Below, piece by piece: positions 1 through 11,349 of a stretch of DNA of 64,000 nt. This DNA is from Notospermus geniculatus (taxonomy: Eukaryota > Nemertea > Pilidiophora > Heteronemertea > Lineidae), in assembly GCA_002633025.1 (NCBI GenBank), contig NMRB01001479.1, forward strand, positions 1 to 64,000, given 5' to 3'. Made by a program: the position numbers and the translations under genes. How positions within the stretch are numbered: position 1 is the first letter of the stretch; every line of letters begins with the position of its first letter. The notes beneath the pieces were generated by a model. The model made no database searches, was not told the origin of the DNA, and worked only from the letters and a program-made list of their open reading frames with translations.

Positions 1-2238
1 GCATGAAATGTGTGCTGTACACAGGAAGGTTGATTTTGGACAGCATGAAATGTTGTATGTGTGACCACGGGAAGAAGTCCACACTCTAAGAACTAGAGCT
101 GGCAAATGCCAGCAGACCTAGCTGAGCGTTTTATGTTATGCTTTATCATGGGAGGCAACTGGAAAAGCCAAAGGACTTGTGTAAAACTAAGAATAAACCG
201 CCTACGGACTTAACACTTACAGGCACCGATGGTAACTTAAGTTGCATAAATTTAGTCAGAAACTGAAAAGACTGAAGGTTCAAGGATACTCCGGTTTAAT
301 ACTATTCCTACAGCCCATTCAGTGTCAGTCATGAGATTTTCCTGCGGGAGCTTTCAGTCATTCCCGTGGATGTGCCAAAGGAGCTTGCCCAGCCGATATT
401 TTAGGCCAGGTTTCATATAAGGCATTCGAATGGGTACCGCTTTGTATAGAGGAATGGTAGTGGGTGATGTCAAATTTTATCGACCAAATGTGTAGGGTTG
501 GATGGGACAAGACTGCCAACAAAAAGGGAGGCTAGAGAGATACGCATATACAATTTTAAATGAATTACATTTTGTTGCGGAAAACATACGGCATGCATAC
601 ATGTAATGTACATACGCAAGAGGACATTAAATCATTTGTCTGCTCTGTGGTGGAGAGTGCTCTGTTACTTTAGAGCGGTTTACACATGCAACTTTTCATA
701 TTATGCAACTTCATGCAACTAAACCTGATGAGACAAAAAAGTTTCATCGAAGTTGCATGTGTAAACGGGCCTTAACGGGCCACGCTGGATGTTGCAATGT
801 GCAAACATCACAGACATGACAGAGGTAGACTGCAACAAGTTGCAGGTTGCAGTAACTTGCAACCTAGTGTAAACTCTCCTTAATTCAAGGCAGCTCTTTG
901 CACCTCTTTACAGCGACAGTTCCATTGGCAGCCAGAGTAACCTGAAATTGAAATGGTGATTAGAATGATTGTACATGATTATCTCCAACATGTCCAATAC
1001 AGGAGCGAATCCAAGGGGGGACGCACCCGGCACTCGTCCCTTTGGGCCAACAAATCTGTAAAATCGACCGTGACGTTATGGAACTTGGGGCAAATCTCAA
1101 TTTTCCTAGCACTGGGTGCCCACTTTTCCTAAATGCTGGATCCGCCCCTGCAATATGGCATCTTGGGAAGTTTTTGCTATTTACACACACAGGTGTTTTA
1201 AGTAAAATTAAGGGGTTAATCCACTGCATGTCACAATCCTTGGCAATTGATCCTTGCAAGATACCTTATTAGACCCTCTCTATGGGAAGTATATAATAGC
1301 GCACAATACAGTCCTTGGTGAATTGAGGTAAATAACTTATTAGACCCCTTGGGTGGAGAGTGGGTACTATTAATATCACGTCATACAAACCTCAGTAAAT
1401 TAAGATCTGGCATTGATGTCACATACTGCCGTACTGGTACCGGTAGATCTAGGCCCATACATGTAGAACTTTATTTGAACCTTGGGTGGGCAGGCAGGGG
1501 TTGATATCGCATACCGGTAAGTCGACAATCCTTGGTGAATGTAGATACCGGCCCTTGGGTGGGAAAGGGTGTTGGTCCAATCAAAATGAATCTTTGGGCT
1601 TGGTGAATAGGCCCCTTTCGGAAGTCGGCATGCCCCCCCCCTTCGACCAAAAAATCTTTAAAATCAACCGTGAAATTCTGAAATTTGGAGCAAATCATTG
1701 AAATTCACCGCAGATTTCAATGTTTCTAGCACAGTGCGCCCCCTCTTTCCCGAAATCCTGGATCCGTCCCTGATTTCTGCAATTTCTGGCAAAACGTAAT
1801 GCATTTTCCCATTTGTTTTTACCCGCAGCGCCGAAATGGCCGACTTTCTAAAGGGGCTGCCTATCAAGACAGATAGGCCTAGGTCTACCTCATGTGACTC
1901 CTTTTCTGCATGAATGGATGCCTAAATAGCAAGCCTACGTAGATCTACAGAGTAGGCTAGGCCTAGTATTAATGATTAGGCCTAACTTACGGTGAACAAT
2001 CATCATCATGAATGATGATGCCACAGCCTAGGGCCTAGGCCTATTCCTAAATGGGATAGACGGCGGCATTAGACAGATTCTATCACACTGGGTCATATAA
2101 GATAGAGAAGGCGACTATCGATGATAATGTACATGTACACTCGGGCCCAGGCCTATTATTTGTGTGATATTCACAACCCTGCGCCGCTGCTAGTGCTGTC
2201 ATGCCATGCATTGATGCACGCAGTGTGCAGCTCATGCG
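1..2238. other. Gene-poor spacer with a diverged dispersed repeat
   Basis: No convincing exon was found on either strand. Two diverged copies of one dispersed repeat are visible, at about 1010-1160 and 1620-1775; both contain a stretch about calculating-like filler of the form 'ggatccgyccctg' preceded by a 'tttcctagcac' or 'tttctagcac' block. The rest is rich in AGGCCTA motifs, which recur across the whole window. Open frames here are short and follow the repeats, so I do not call genes. Confidence 0.5.
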
Positions 2239-2388
2239 TACGAAAGCCCAGAAGGCTCTTCAATCTTCAATCTTCAAGCTTGAAGTAGAACTTCAATCTT
2301 CAAGCTTGAACTAACTCCGACTTCAATCTACCAAATTTCTCAGAGAGCCGCAGTAGACCACTAAGATCCGACTGTACGCCTTACTTAC

Positions 2389-2465
2389 TCAGATTCGATG
2401 ACATTTATATCTCCAGTGTTCGATTTTTGTAGCCGGTCCTGTTCATTTTCTTCCGAGTCGGCCAT
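2389..2465 (-). CDS. Candidate orphan first coding exon (unidentified gene)
   Basis: On the minus strand an ATG at 2465-2463 in a good Kozak context (AAAATGGCC) opens a frame starting MADSEENEQDRLQK. It runs 77 nt to a strong splice donor, GA|gtaagtaagg, at 2388. Acidic MADSEEN-type N-termini are common for real first exons. The exon lies between the two left end-copies of the foldback element, and no downstream exon was recognised to its left (positions below 2380). The gene may continue outside the window, or this may be chance or a captured fragment. No function is proposed. Confidence 0.3.
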
Positions 2466-3523
2466 TTTGACACGGAGGTTTGGAAAACGCGGACTCGGAA
2501 TACGGCGATTGCACGGCTTCGTACGAAAGCCCAGAAGGGTCATTCAATCTTCAATCTTCAAGCTTGAAGTAGAACTTCAATCTTCAATTAAGCTTGAACT
2601 AACTCCGACTTCAATCTTCAAGCTTGAACCACCGACTTCAATATTGAAGCCAGACAAATCATTCCAATTTATGAGTTATATCGACCTTCATCCCTAAGAA
2701 ATTGCAAAATTTAGTGTTCGATATGTTTAATATGATCCAATTCCAACCATTTCCGCGGATTACTATCAAAAAATGTACAATATTAATTATTTCCACTCCA
2801 ATATTCANCCGACTTCAGGCTTGAACCAGGGACTTCAATCTTCAAGCTTGAACCCTCAGACTTCAATCTTGAACCAGGGACTTCAATCTTCAAGCTTGAA
2901 CCGTCAGACTTCAATCTTCAAGCTTGAACCCTCAGACTTCAATCTTCAAGCTTGAACCCTCAGACTTCAATCTTCAAGCTTGAACCCCTGACTTCAATCT
3001 TCAAGCTTGAACCCCTGACTTCAATCTTCAAGCTTGAACCCTCAGACTTCAATCTTCAAGCTTGAACCCTCAGACTTCAATCTTCAAGCTTGAAGATTGA
3101 AGTCTGAGGGTTCAAGCTTGTTCAATTATGAAGTCAGTTAGTTCAAGCTTGAAGATTGAAGTTATGGTGGCTTCAAGCTTGAAGATTGAAGTTCTGGTTC
3201 AAGCTTGAAGATTGAAGTTAGGCCGAGTTCAATATTGAAGTCACTTAGTTCAAGCTTGAAGATTGAAGTTATGGTGGCTTCAAGCTTGAAGATTGAAGTC
3301 TGAGGTTTCAAGCTTGAAGATTGAAGTCCCTGGTAACTTCAATATTGAAGTCCGGGGGTTCAAGATTGAAGTCAGAGTTCTATGGAATGCCAACGCGGAA
3401 AAAAATGCCAGGATTCAAATTGTCATGTTAGGGCTTAAATTATACAATCAGAACAAAATGATATGCTATCAGAACAACAGGTACAACAGCTGGAAACCGG
3501 AAGGCCTGAGAAAAACTCCCACT

Positions 3524-4422
3524 GGGGTGTCTATAAAACTAAGACCTAAGACCCCAGGTAGAAAACTGTGAGCCCTACAACTATAAAACTATATTAAAGA
3601 CCCTAGTAGAAAACTGTGAGCCCTACTACTATAAAACTAAGACCCTAGTAGAAAACTGTGAGCCCTACTACTATAAAACTAAGACCCCAGGTAGAAAACC
3701 GTCCTTGAGGATTTACTATATGGGTCCCTTTTGGAAAGTTGTAGAAAAAAAGTGCGGGTGTCAGAAGGGTGCAGGAGAGAAGCAATGTCCATCTAGGGCT
3801 TTTTCGGACAATAGCACCGGTTTCCTCCTATCCGACGATCGGTTGGCTATTTTCGGACAAAGTTTATTTGACGGAACTTTTGTTTTTTAAGGTCACTGAA
3901 CACAATGGTGACATTTTTTTCTTATTTCGACCCCTAATTCCCTTTTTCAACCCGGAAGTAAGCCTTTTTCTCGGAAAGTATTAGTCATACGACAATGGGA
4001 CCAATTGCATTCGATTCTACGGGAAAGTTTACATATACTATGTTAATCTTATCAAAATCGGAGAGGGTCGGAGAGTTTTTATTTCAATTCATAACTACTA
4101 GTAATACATTTGAAATTTCCCTCGGGTTACCACGGACCATGCTGGTTACCATGGTAACATGCATCTCAGACTCAATAAAAATTTTTAAAAGAACCCTGCC
4201 CTCCTCAGAAAATTGAGAGTCAAAGGACGTTAACCAACTATTTCTTTTACATGGCCTTAAAACCCGGGAGCCAATCAGGACCATCGTTTCAGGGTCTTAG
4301 TTTTATAGTAGTAGGGCTCACAGTTTTCTACCTGGGGTCTAAGTTTTATAGTAGTAGGGCTCACAGTTTTCTACCTGGGGTCTTAGGTCTTGGATCTTAG
4401 GTCTTAGTTTTATAGACACCCC
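3524..4422. mobile_element. Inverted-repeat MITE-like element inside the foldback
   Basis: The ends GGGGTGTCTATAAAACTAAG at 3524 and its reverse complement ending at 4422 form terminal inverted repeats. Next to each end lie tandem copies of a 40-odd bp unit (gtagaaaactgtgagcccta followed by ctactataaaactaagacc), about three on the left (3550-3700) and two inverted on the right (4294-4412). Within the core, about 4030-4256 is homologous, in reverse orientation, to the MITE at 45653-46000; it ends in ATGGCC followed by TTA. The structure is therefore nested: MITE in inverted-repeat element in foldback element. No protein-coding capacity is visible. Confidence 0.7.
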
Positions 4423-4845
4423 CACCTTTTTTCACGATTTTCCTACTGCATGTCCGTTACGTTCTTCACAACCGCATTTATTGCGTGAATAACCGCCCAT
4501 AGAGTGCTAGTTCAAGCTTGAAGATTGAAGTCTGATTGTTCAAGCTTGAAGATTGAAGTCTGAGGGTTCAAGCTTGAAGATTGAAGTCGGGGGTTCAAGC
4601 TTGAAGATTGAAGTCTGAGGGTTCAAGCTTGAAGATTGAAGTCCCTGGTTCAAGCTTGAAGATTGAAGTCTGAGGGTTCAAGCTTGAAGATTGAAGTCGG
4701 GGGTTCAAGCTTGAAGATTGAAGTCTGAGGGTTCAAGCTTGAAGATTGAAGTCGGAGGTTCAAGCTTGAAGTCAGAAGGTTCAAGCTTGAAGATTGAACT
4801 CCGGATTCAAGCTTGAAGATTGAATGAGCCTTCTGGGCTTTCGTA

Positions 4846-5828
4846 ATTTTCATACCGGTTTTGCCCGATTCACTCTTCGATCGCGCGGTTATTTACATTA
4901 CCATAACCAGGGCTTCGCACTCACGCAGGAAACTTTCATTGTGAGGCTGAAGATTGGAACCCAATAAAATCGGATAACCTTCGATAAAGATGAACTTTTA
5001 GTGAATAATATAACCTTAATAAGTCAAAAGTAGATATACATTTGCTGCTTCGAATTTCTTCTGGGACCGTAATATTCGTTAGTTGACCTAAAAATTGCGT
5101 TTAATGCCCAGTGCATTCGCGATATCCAATACATGGCAGAATAACACAGGCAGGACGAGCCTATTATTGGCAGGCGTAGGGGTTTCAGGATTGTTCGATA
5201 TAAGTCAACATCACAAACGAATTTGCTGTTTGCGTAAAATGATACATTTTGTGGGGGAAAGGTTACAATAAACTAGCCGGTTTTTGAGAGAAGGTATGAA
5301 TTATTAATGTATAGATAACTCTTATGAAACGCCTACTTAGAAATCAACACGCCTTGCCTGCCTCCCCTGTGAATAATGAGTCGATCATCACCGCGTGGGT
5401 GAACAAAGAAGGCTACCTGAGTGCAGGTAATCGCCTCCTGGATGAGCACTGCCTGGATTCTCCGTGTAGTGCCATAACTTCTCTGGTGGCAAACCAATGA
5501 ACTATCCTTAGGGCCATGTCGGGTATAATGTAGGAAGTTCAGAGTTTCTAAAATGGTGCCCCATGTCCCTCAATTGCGATATTTTTTTCGATAATTTCAC
5601 TACGTGAACCTTAACGCCACCAGGCTTGTCACCTCTTCTGATCTTGTTGTGGCATGACTTATTTCATTGAACACAGGCCTACTAGGTCTTTCGTGCCAAT
5701 CGTGGGATATTTTTCATGAAAATGGAAAGAGCACATTTGGCATTCCAGCGACTTGTCTGTCTGTCGACTCAGTCTCGCTCTCCCGTTGCTCGATTTATAT
5801 TGATAACTGTTTTCTTGTCATTTTCCAG
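4846..5828. other. Spacer upstream of recognised ORC4 exons
   Basis: Roughly 50 N-terminal residues of ORC4 are missing from the exons I can recognise, and one or two coding exons would be expected in or before this interval. I found no sequence here that encodes a convincing ORC4 N-terminus with splice sites. A short match to the inserted segment in the LINE is visible: 'acgtgaacc' followed by 'gccaccaggcttgt' near 5604-5630, compared with 34920-34950. Confidence 0.4.
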
Positions 5829-8800
5829 GCGTCTCCTTGAGTTGCTCCAAAGAACAGCTGAACTTGGAGAGAGTAATTCTGTCTTGATAATTGGAGCTCG
5901 TGGGAGCGGAAAGTCGATGGTAAAAATTTGCTGCTGCAACAACTGCAGTCTATTGTAACTTGAGCAACTTTGATATGTTTCAAACCTGCATTCAACAGTT
6001 TGTAGTGTAGTGTTATTTGGCTGCATGGATGTGGGAATTAACTTGCAGTGTGTAATATTGCAGCCAGTTCAGTGGTACAAATTTCCTGTTCTGTTCTTGG
6101 AAGCAAGTATTGGCTGCCAGTTGAAAAGAGATACTGAGTGACATCTTGTTGACCTCATCTCCATTGTAACCATGGGTTACCTTTTTTTTCAGCTTCTGAA
6201 GAGTTGCCTTGATGAACTTCATGAAGATAAAGAGGCTTCCCAAAACCTCCTGGAGGTGCACTTAAATGGTATGCACTGTTGAAAAAATAACTGGTGGAAA
6301 TCACCCATTTGAAAGTTTAATCAATGAATCACACTCGTAACGTCATACATTGTGTACCCGGTAGTCTGTGTTAGATTGGGTCTTTTAAGACGTCCAACAA
6401 ACTTGTCAAATTAGTAATGATTCAAACTTGTAGACAGTAGGGTATGTCATCTTATAGTTGAGACTGTAATGCAGGGCTTGATCAACTTTTTCAGGGCTTC
6501 TCCAAACAGATGATAAAATAGCTCTGAAAGAAATTACTCGTCAGCTACAACTAGAGAATGTTGTTGGTGATAAAGTATTTGTAAGTATAGTATTGACACT
6601 CAAAAAGATCTCCTGCACTTGACCAGCTTTGTACTGATTGGTCTGTGTTGCCAGGCCGTAAGACTCCCCCCCCCCCAGATGCTAACCCTAAGCCTTTTCC
6701 TTTCAGGGATCATTTGCTGAAAATCTACAATTCTTGCTTGATGCTCTGAAAAGTGGTGAGTATGGTTCGTGACATGACAAAAGCAAGTCAACCAACAGAT
6801 ATTCTCTGTGACTTTTTTACCTTGTGCTTGGTCTCCATCATATCAATCATATCTTACTTTCTTGCAGGTGATCAGGACACGAAGTCAGTCTTATTCATCT
6901 TGGATGAATTTGATTTGTTCTCAAATCACAAGAATCAGACTTTACTCTACAACTTATTTGACACATCACAGTCGGCACAGACACCAGTTTGTATTGTTGG
7001 ACTCACGTGTCGATTGGTGAGTTGAATGTTCTGTATTTTCTATGATAAGATCTGTTACCTTCGGTTGGCCATGGAATATTGAGAATTTTCCAATGGTACT
7101 GCTTCTGAGTATGGTTTAACATTAGGAACAGCCTTTGATGTGTTTCTTCAGAGGTATTGATAATCATCTGATCATCATTTCGTTTTTCCAGGATGTGGTT
7201 GAACTTCTTGAGAAGCGTGTCAAGTCTCGTTTCTCCCATCGCCAGATTTACCTCTTCAACACGTTCACCCTCAGTGACTACATCAACATCTTCTCCTCAT
7301 ATCTTCAATTACCCGATGACTTCTCTCCAGCAAGTTTTAGGAAGGAATGGAATAAGAGAGTACAGGTAAATTATGCCTAAGAGAGTACAGGTAAATTATG
7401 CATAAAGAGAGTACAGGTAAATTATGCATAAGAGAGTACAGGTAAATTATGCATAAGAGAGTACAGGTAAATTATGCATAAGAGAGTACAGGTAAATTAT
7501 GCCTAAGAGAGTACAGGTAAATTATGCCTAAGAGAGTACAGGTAAATTATGCATGAAGAGAGTATATGTAAATTATGCATAAAGAGAGTACAGGTAAATT
7601 ATGCATAAGAGAGCATAGGTAAATTATGCGTATGTGTTTGAAAGTTTCTCCCCAAATAAGAGAAGATGTTTACCCCTGGATTAGTTCTTTCAGAATATGG
7701 AGACCAAACGGTTCAATCTTTATAAGCTGTGTCAACATTTCCTGAAATCTTTTCAGGAATTGGTAGAAGACAAACATGTGTTGGACGTTTTAAAACGACA
7801 GTTTCATTTCTCTAAAGATTTCCGTTCTCTCCAGAAATTATTGGTAAGAATTTCACTAATCCAGTTTCCACAAACTTCTAAGATTCTGCTGAATCCGTTG
7901 ATACTGAATTGCCATGGTAACCGTCCTGTGATGAGTTGATCTAGGGTCATATCTTCTGTTTCAGTTGCTCCCTCTCAGTCGGTTGTCGTCAGAACANGTG
8001 TCGATTGGTGAGTTGAATGTCCTGTCTTTTCTATGATTCAATCTGTTACCCTTGATTGGCCACGGAATGTTGAGAACTTTCTGCAGGTACTGTCTCTGGG
8101 TAATGTTCAATAATCTGATCATCATTTCGTTTTTCCAGGATGTGGTTGAACTTCTTGAGAAGCGTGTCAAGTCTCGTTTCTCCCATCGCCAAATTTACCT
8201 CTTCAACACGTTCGCCCTCAGTGACTACATCAATATCTTCTCCTCATATCTTCAATTACCCGATGACTTCTCTCCTGCAAGTTTTAGGAAGGAATGGAAT
8301 AAGAGAGTACAGGTAAATTATGCCTAAGAGAGTACAGGTAAATTATGCATAAAGAGAGTACAGGTAAATTATGCATAAGAGAGTACAGGTAAATTATGCA
8401 TAAGAGAGAACATGTAAATTATGCCTAAGAGAGTACAGGTAAATTATGCCTAAGAGAGTACAGGTAAATTATGCATAAAGAGAGTACATGTAAATTATGC
8501 ATAAAGAGAGTACAGGTAAATTATGCATAAGAGAGCATAGGTAAATTATGCGTATGTGTTTGAAAGTTTCTCCCCAAATAAGAGAAGATGTTTACCCCTG
8601 GATTAGTTCTTTCAGAATATGGAGACCAAACGGTTCAATCTTTATAAGCTGTGTCAACATTTCCTGAAATCTTTTCAGGAATTGGTAGAAGACAAACATG
8701 TGTTGGACGTTTTAAAACGACAGTTTCATTTCTCTAAAGATTTCCGTTCTCTCCAGAAATTATTGGTAAGAATTTCACTAATCCAGTTTCCACAAACTTC

Positions 8801-9731
8801 TAAGATTCTGCTGAATCCGTTGATACTGAATTGCCATGGTAACCGTCCTGTGATGAGTTGATCTAGGGTCATATCTTCTGTTTCAGTTGCTCCCTCTCAG
8901 TCGGTTGTCGTCAGAACATCCATATCTGCTCCACACTCACATCACCAACGCTGCCAAACATCATAAACTTGATTCAAAGACTGCCATGCTGCATGGTAAG
9001 GTTCGGACCAAGTCTCTTTCTTATCACAGGGGGTGTAGAATAAACTGTTAGTATCGTGCAGAGAGGGTTAACAGGAATGACCTCCTGTGTTTGTGACATT
9101 TGGGACAAATTCAGATTCTGTCTTTGATTGTCTCAGTGGTGCAGTTGAAATATCAACACCTGTCACACCCGAGGTTGCAGGGTTGATTTGCAGTCAGATA
9201 AAACCTTTTTGGCAGAGAACAGAAAACAAAGGAAAATTCATGTTCATTGCAGGTATTTCCATCCTTGAGTTGTGTCTGATCATCGCCATGAAGCATTTAA
9301 ATGACATTTATAACGGAGAACCGTTTAACTTTGAGATGGTCTATAATGAATATCAGAAATTTGCCCAGAAGAGATCGTCGATGGAGATGTTTGAAAGAGC
9401 TGTGGTGCTGAAGGTTAGAACTGATATCCAATAATCCTTATTCTCTTTACCACTGGCAGGTTACGTTTATGATGTCAGATCTCTCATCTTTCCTCAGTAA
9501 CTATGGTGACACTACATCTTCCTCAATAGTAATTTGTTTCCTTTGCAGGCATTTGAACATTTAATTGCCCTGGAGTTTGTCCGACCGACGGATGGCGCTG
9601 GATCTCGAATACAGAAAGAATACAGATTGATGACTTTATTGTTTGATAACACTCAGATTAATGATGCTGTTCAGAAATATCATGGATGTCCCACGGAAAT
9701 CAAACAGTGGGCACAAAGTGCTCTGGCATGA
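5829..9731 (+). CDS. ORC4: Origin recognition complex subunit 4 (partial at N-terminus)
   Basis: ORC4 is an AAA+ ATPase subunit of the six-protein origin recognition complex, which binds replication origins and loads MCM helicase in the nucleus. Coding exons: 5829-5919, 6193-6268, 6495-6580, 6707-6755, 6868-7016, 8139-8312, 8679-8765, 8887-8995, 9253-9413 and 9549-9731 (stop). All junction phases agree and give 387 residues. The Walker A motif GARGSGKS lies in the first exon and Walker B (FILDEFDLF) in the fifth; [11 protein letters not shown] follows, and the C-terminus ends in KQWAQSALA. Family members are about 430-440 aa, so about 50 N-terminal residues lie in exons I could not find. Exons 7192-7365 and 7757-7843 are near-duplicates of 8139-8312 and 8679-8765. 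They lie on the far side of a single N at 7997 and are probably an unmerged allele. Confidence 0.93.
7009..8918. other. Probable unmerged contig overlap duplicating two ORC4 exons
   Basis: The segment 7009-7996 is repeated almost exactly at 7998-8918, with one N at 7997 between them. The first copy stops inside the exon that begins TTGCTCCCTCTC (7965-7996), and the second copy continues through it. The second copy begins with the sequence found at 7009. Both therefore look like overlapping contig ends from two haplotypes placed side by side. Exon differences are few: three silent changes and one Thr-to-Ala. A real tandem exon duplication is the alternative, but translating both copies would repeat part of the AAA+ domain. 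Confidence 0.8.
7351..7630 (+). repeat. Minisatellite carrying the ORC4 5' splice site
   Basis: About eleven tandem copies of a 24-26 bp unit, AAGAGAGTACAGGTAAAT followed by TATGCATA or TATGCCTA. The first unit begins in the last codons of the ORC4 exon (NKRVQ) and includes its authentic donor CAG|GTAAAT. Most downstream units keep an intact CAG|GTAAAT. The parallel copy in the duplicated segment is at about 8299-8552, with about ten units. In the exon's frame the first intronic unit reads V N Y A stop, so use of a downstream donor would truncate ORC4. Confidence 0.9.
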
Positions 9732-11349
9732 GGGATATTGACAACAAGTATTGGTGCTAGGAAGAGTGGGACAGAACTGATAGTATCTTGACATATCAAG
9801 GCCTATATGGTCACTTCGCCCTTTGAACTAGCTCATGGATTGAGCGAGAGTAGGAGTGATAGGAACACTTGTCAGGGTAAGATGCGCTGATAGCTGATGG
9901 GTGATGTTTACACAACAGGCATTCCTGAATGCCAGAGTATTCCAATGTGGAACCAAGATTGATCTCAGTGAAATAATATGTAGAATGTGCAGTGTTTCCA
10001 AAGGTCACAGTATTTTGTTATTTCTCCACACAACAGGACCCAAGATTCTTTGGGCTTTCCTAAAAACAGTCTCATTCTCAGGGATGAAAGTCCTCAGGTT
10101 ATACCCAGATTTCACAGTAGTACTTTCCATGTATGTTGTATTGTATGGCCATTTTCTTTATTTCAGCTTAGATTTGCGGGTAAAAAATTTTTTCAGTTTT
10201 TTTTGGAAATTATCACTTTCATCCTTGCATCCTTGACATATCTTTCCAAAGTCCACTTTGCCAGGTGGAAACCCTCCAGCGCGCATTGGAGCACCATAAA
10301 GATCATTCTATCATCCAATTGAAAGTGTAGTGCGTACTTTAGTACCATTGGGAGCCAAGTGTTTTCCATAGACCTAGATTTTGTTCGCCCAAATAAAACA
10401 GCCATATCTCAGATACATGCACTGGTAGAGTTGGTTAGACCATTATGGTCCACTTAAGAAAGCCTAAAGGGTGATCAATGAGAGATCTAAGTGGGTAAAT
10501 TGACCTGAATAATCAACTGAAAGGAGATCATCAAAACATGAAATGCTAGTGTCGCGTCATTAATACAGATGGCGCTGCGATCACCACCGCGTTTTTGTGC
10601 CGAGATCTGCTTTTAAAGGGCGTTGTTTTAGGCGAATTGTAACTGATTAAACGCCGGTATCCGCTTTGATAGTGATCTCGATCANATTTTTCAGGGTTTT
10701 TCGGAAATCATCACTTTCATCCTTGCATCCTTGACATATCTTTCCAAAGTCCACTTTGCCAGGTGGAAACCCTCCGGGGGGCATTGGAGCACCATAAAGA
10801 TAGCATTCTATCATCCAATTGAAAGTGTAGTGCGTACTTTAGTAGGCCTACCATTGGGAGCCAAGTGTTTTCCATAGACCTAGATTTTGTTCGCCCAAAT
10901 AAAACAGCCATATCTCAGATACATGCACTGGTAGAGTTGGTTAGACCATTATGGTCCACTTAAGAAAGCCTAAAGGGTGATCAATGAGAGATCTAAGTGG
11001 GTAAATTGACCTGAATAATCAACTGAAAGGAGATCATCAAAACATGAAATGCTAGTGTCGCGTCATTAATACAGATGGCGCTGCGATCACCACCGCGTTT
11101 TTGTGCCGAGATCTGCTTTTAAAGGGCGTTGTTTTACGCGAATTGTAACTGATTAAACGCCGGGATCCGCTTTGATAGTGATCTCGATCATGTTGGCCGT
11201 TGTTTGCAGGCCGCTTGATCAGTTTTTTTCATCGAATATGCTGTTTGGCACTCAAATAGTCGTCATTCGGCGAATAACGTTGGATTTTCAGGGAGGTATT
11301 GTTGTTTCTGGTTTCTTCCAACATTAAAATGTAAAGAAATAGTCCTCTC
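9732..11349. other. ORC4 3' region and a second single-N duplicated overlap
   Basis: The region after the ORC4 stop has no further coding signal. About 10200-10684 is repeated at 10686-11190 with an N at 10685, again with small differences (for example an extra TAGGCC). The second copy continues into new sequence while the first stops at the N. This matches unmerged contig ends. An AATAAA at 10392-10397, also present in the second copy, is a possible poly(A) signal of ORC4. Confidence 0.6.

Larger units (their letters stand above)
2239..4845. repeat. Large foldback element with tandem palindromic repeats
   Basis: The 17-bp end TACGAAAGCCCAGAAGG occurs at 2239-2255 and again at 2522-2538, and its exact reverse complement lies at 4829-4845. 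Inside these ends are tandem copies of a roughly 22-28 bp unit built on the palindrome TTCAAGCTTGAA plus CTTCAATC, at about 2259-3370 and 4508-4828. The unit orientation flips at about 3094, so the array itself contains an inverted junction. The core holds a second inverted-repeat element (3524-4422). This is the architecture of a foldback (FB-like) or large MITE element. No transposase frame is seen and no clear target-site duplication could be defined. The N at 2808 lies in the array, so copy number there is uncertain. Confidence 0.75.

Noticed and set aside
7192-7843. True tandem exon duplication within ORC4
   Set aside because: Flanked by a single N with overlapping ends on both sides, which an assembly overlap explains better; kept as an alternative in the findings.
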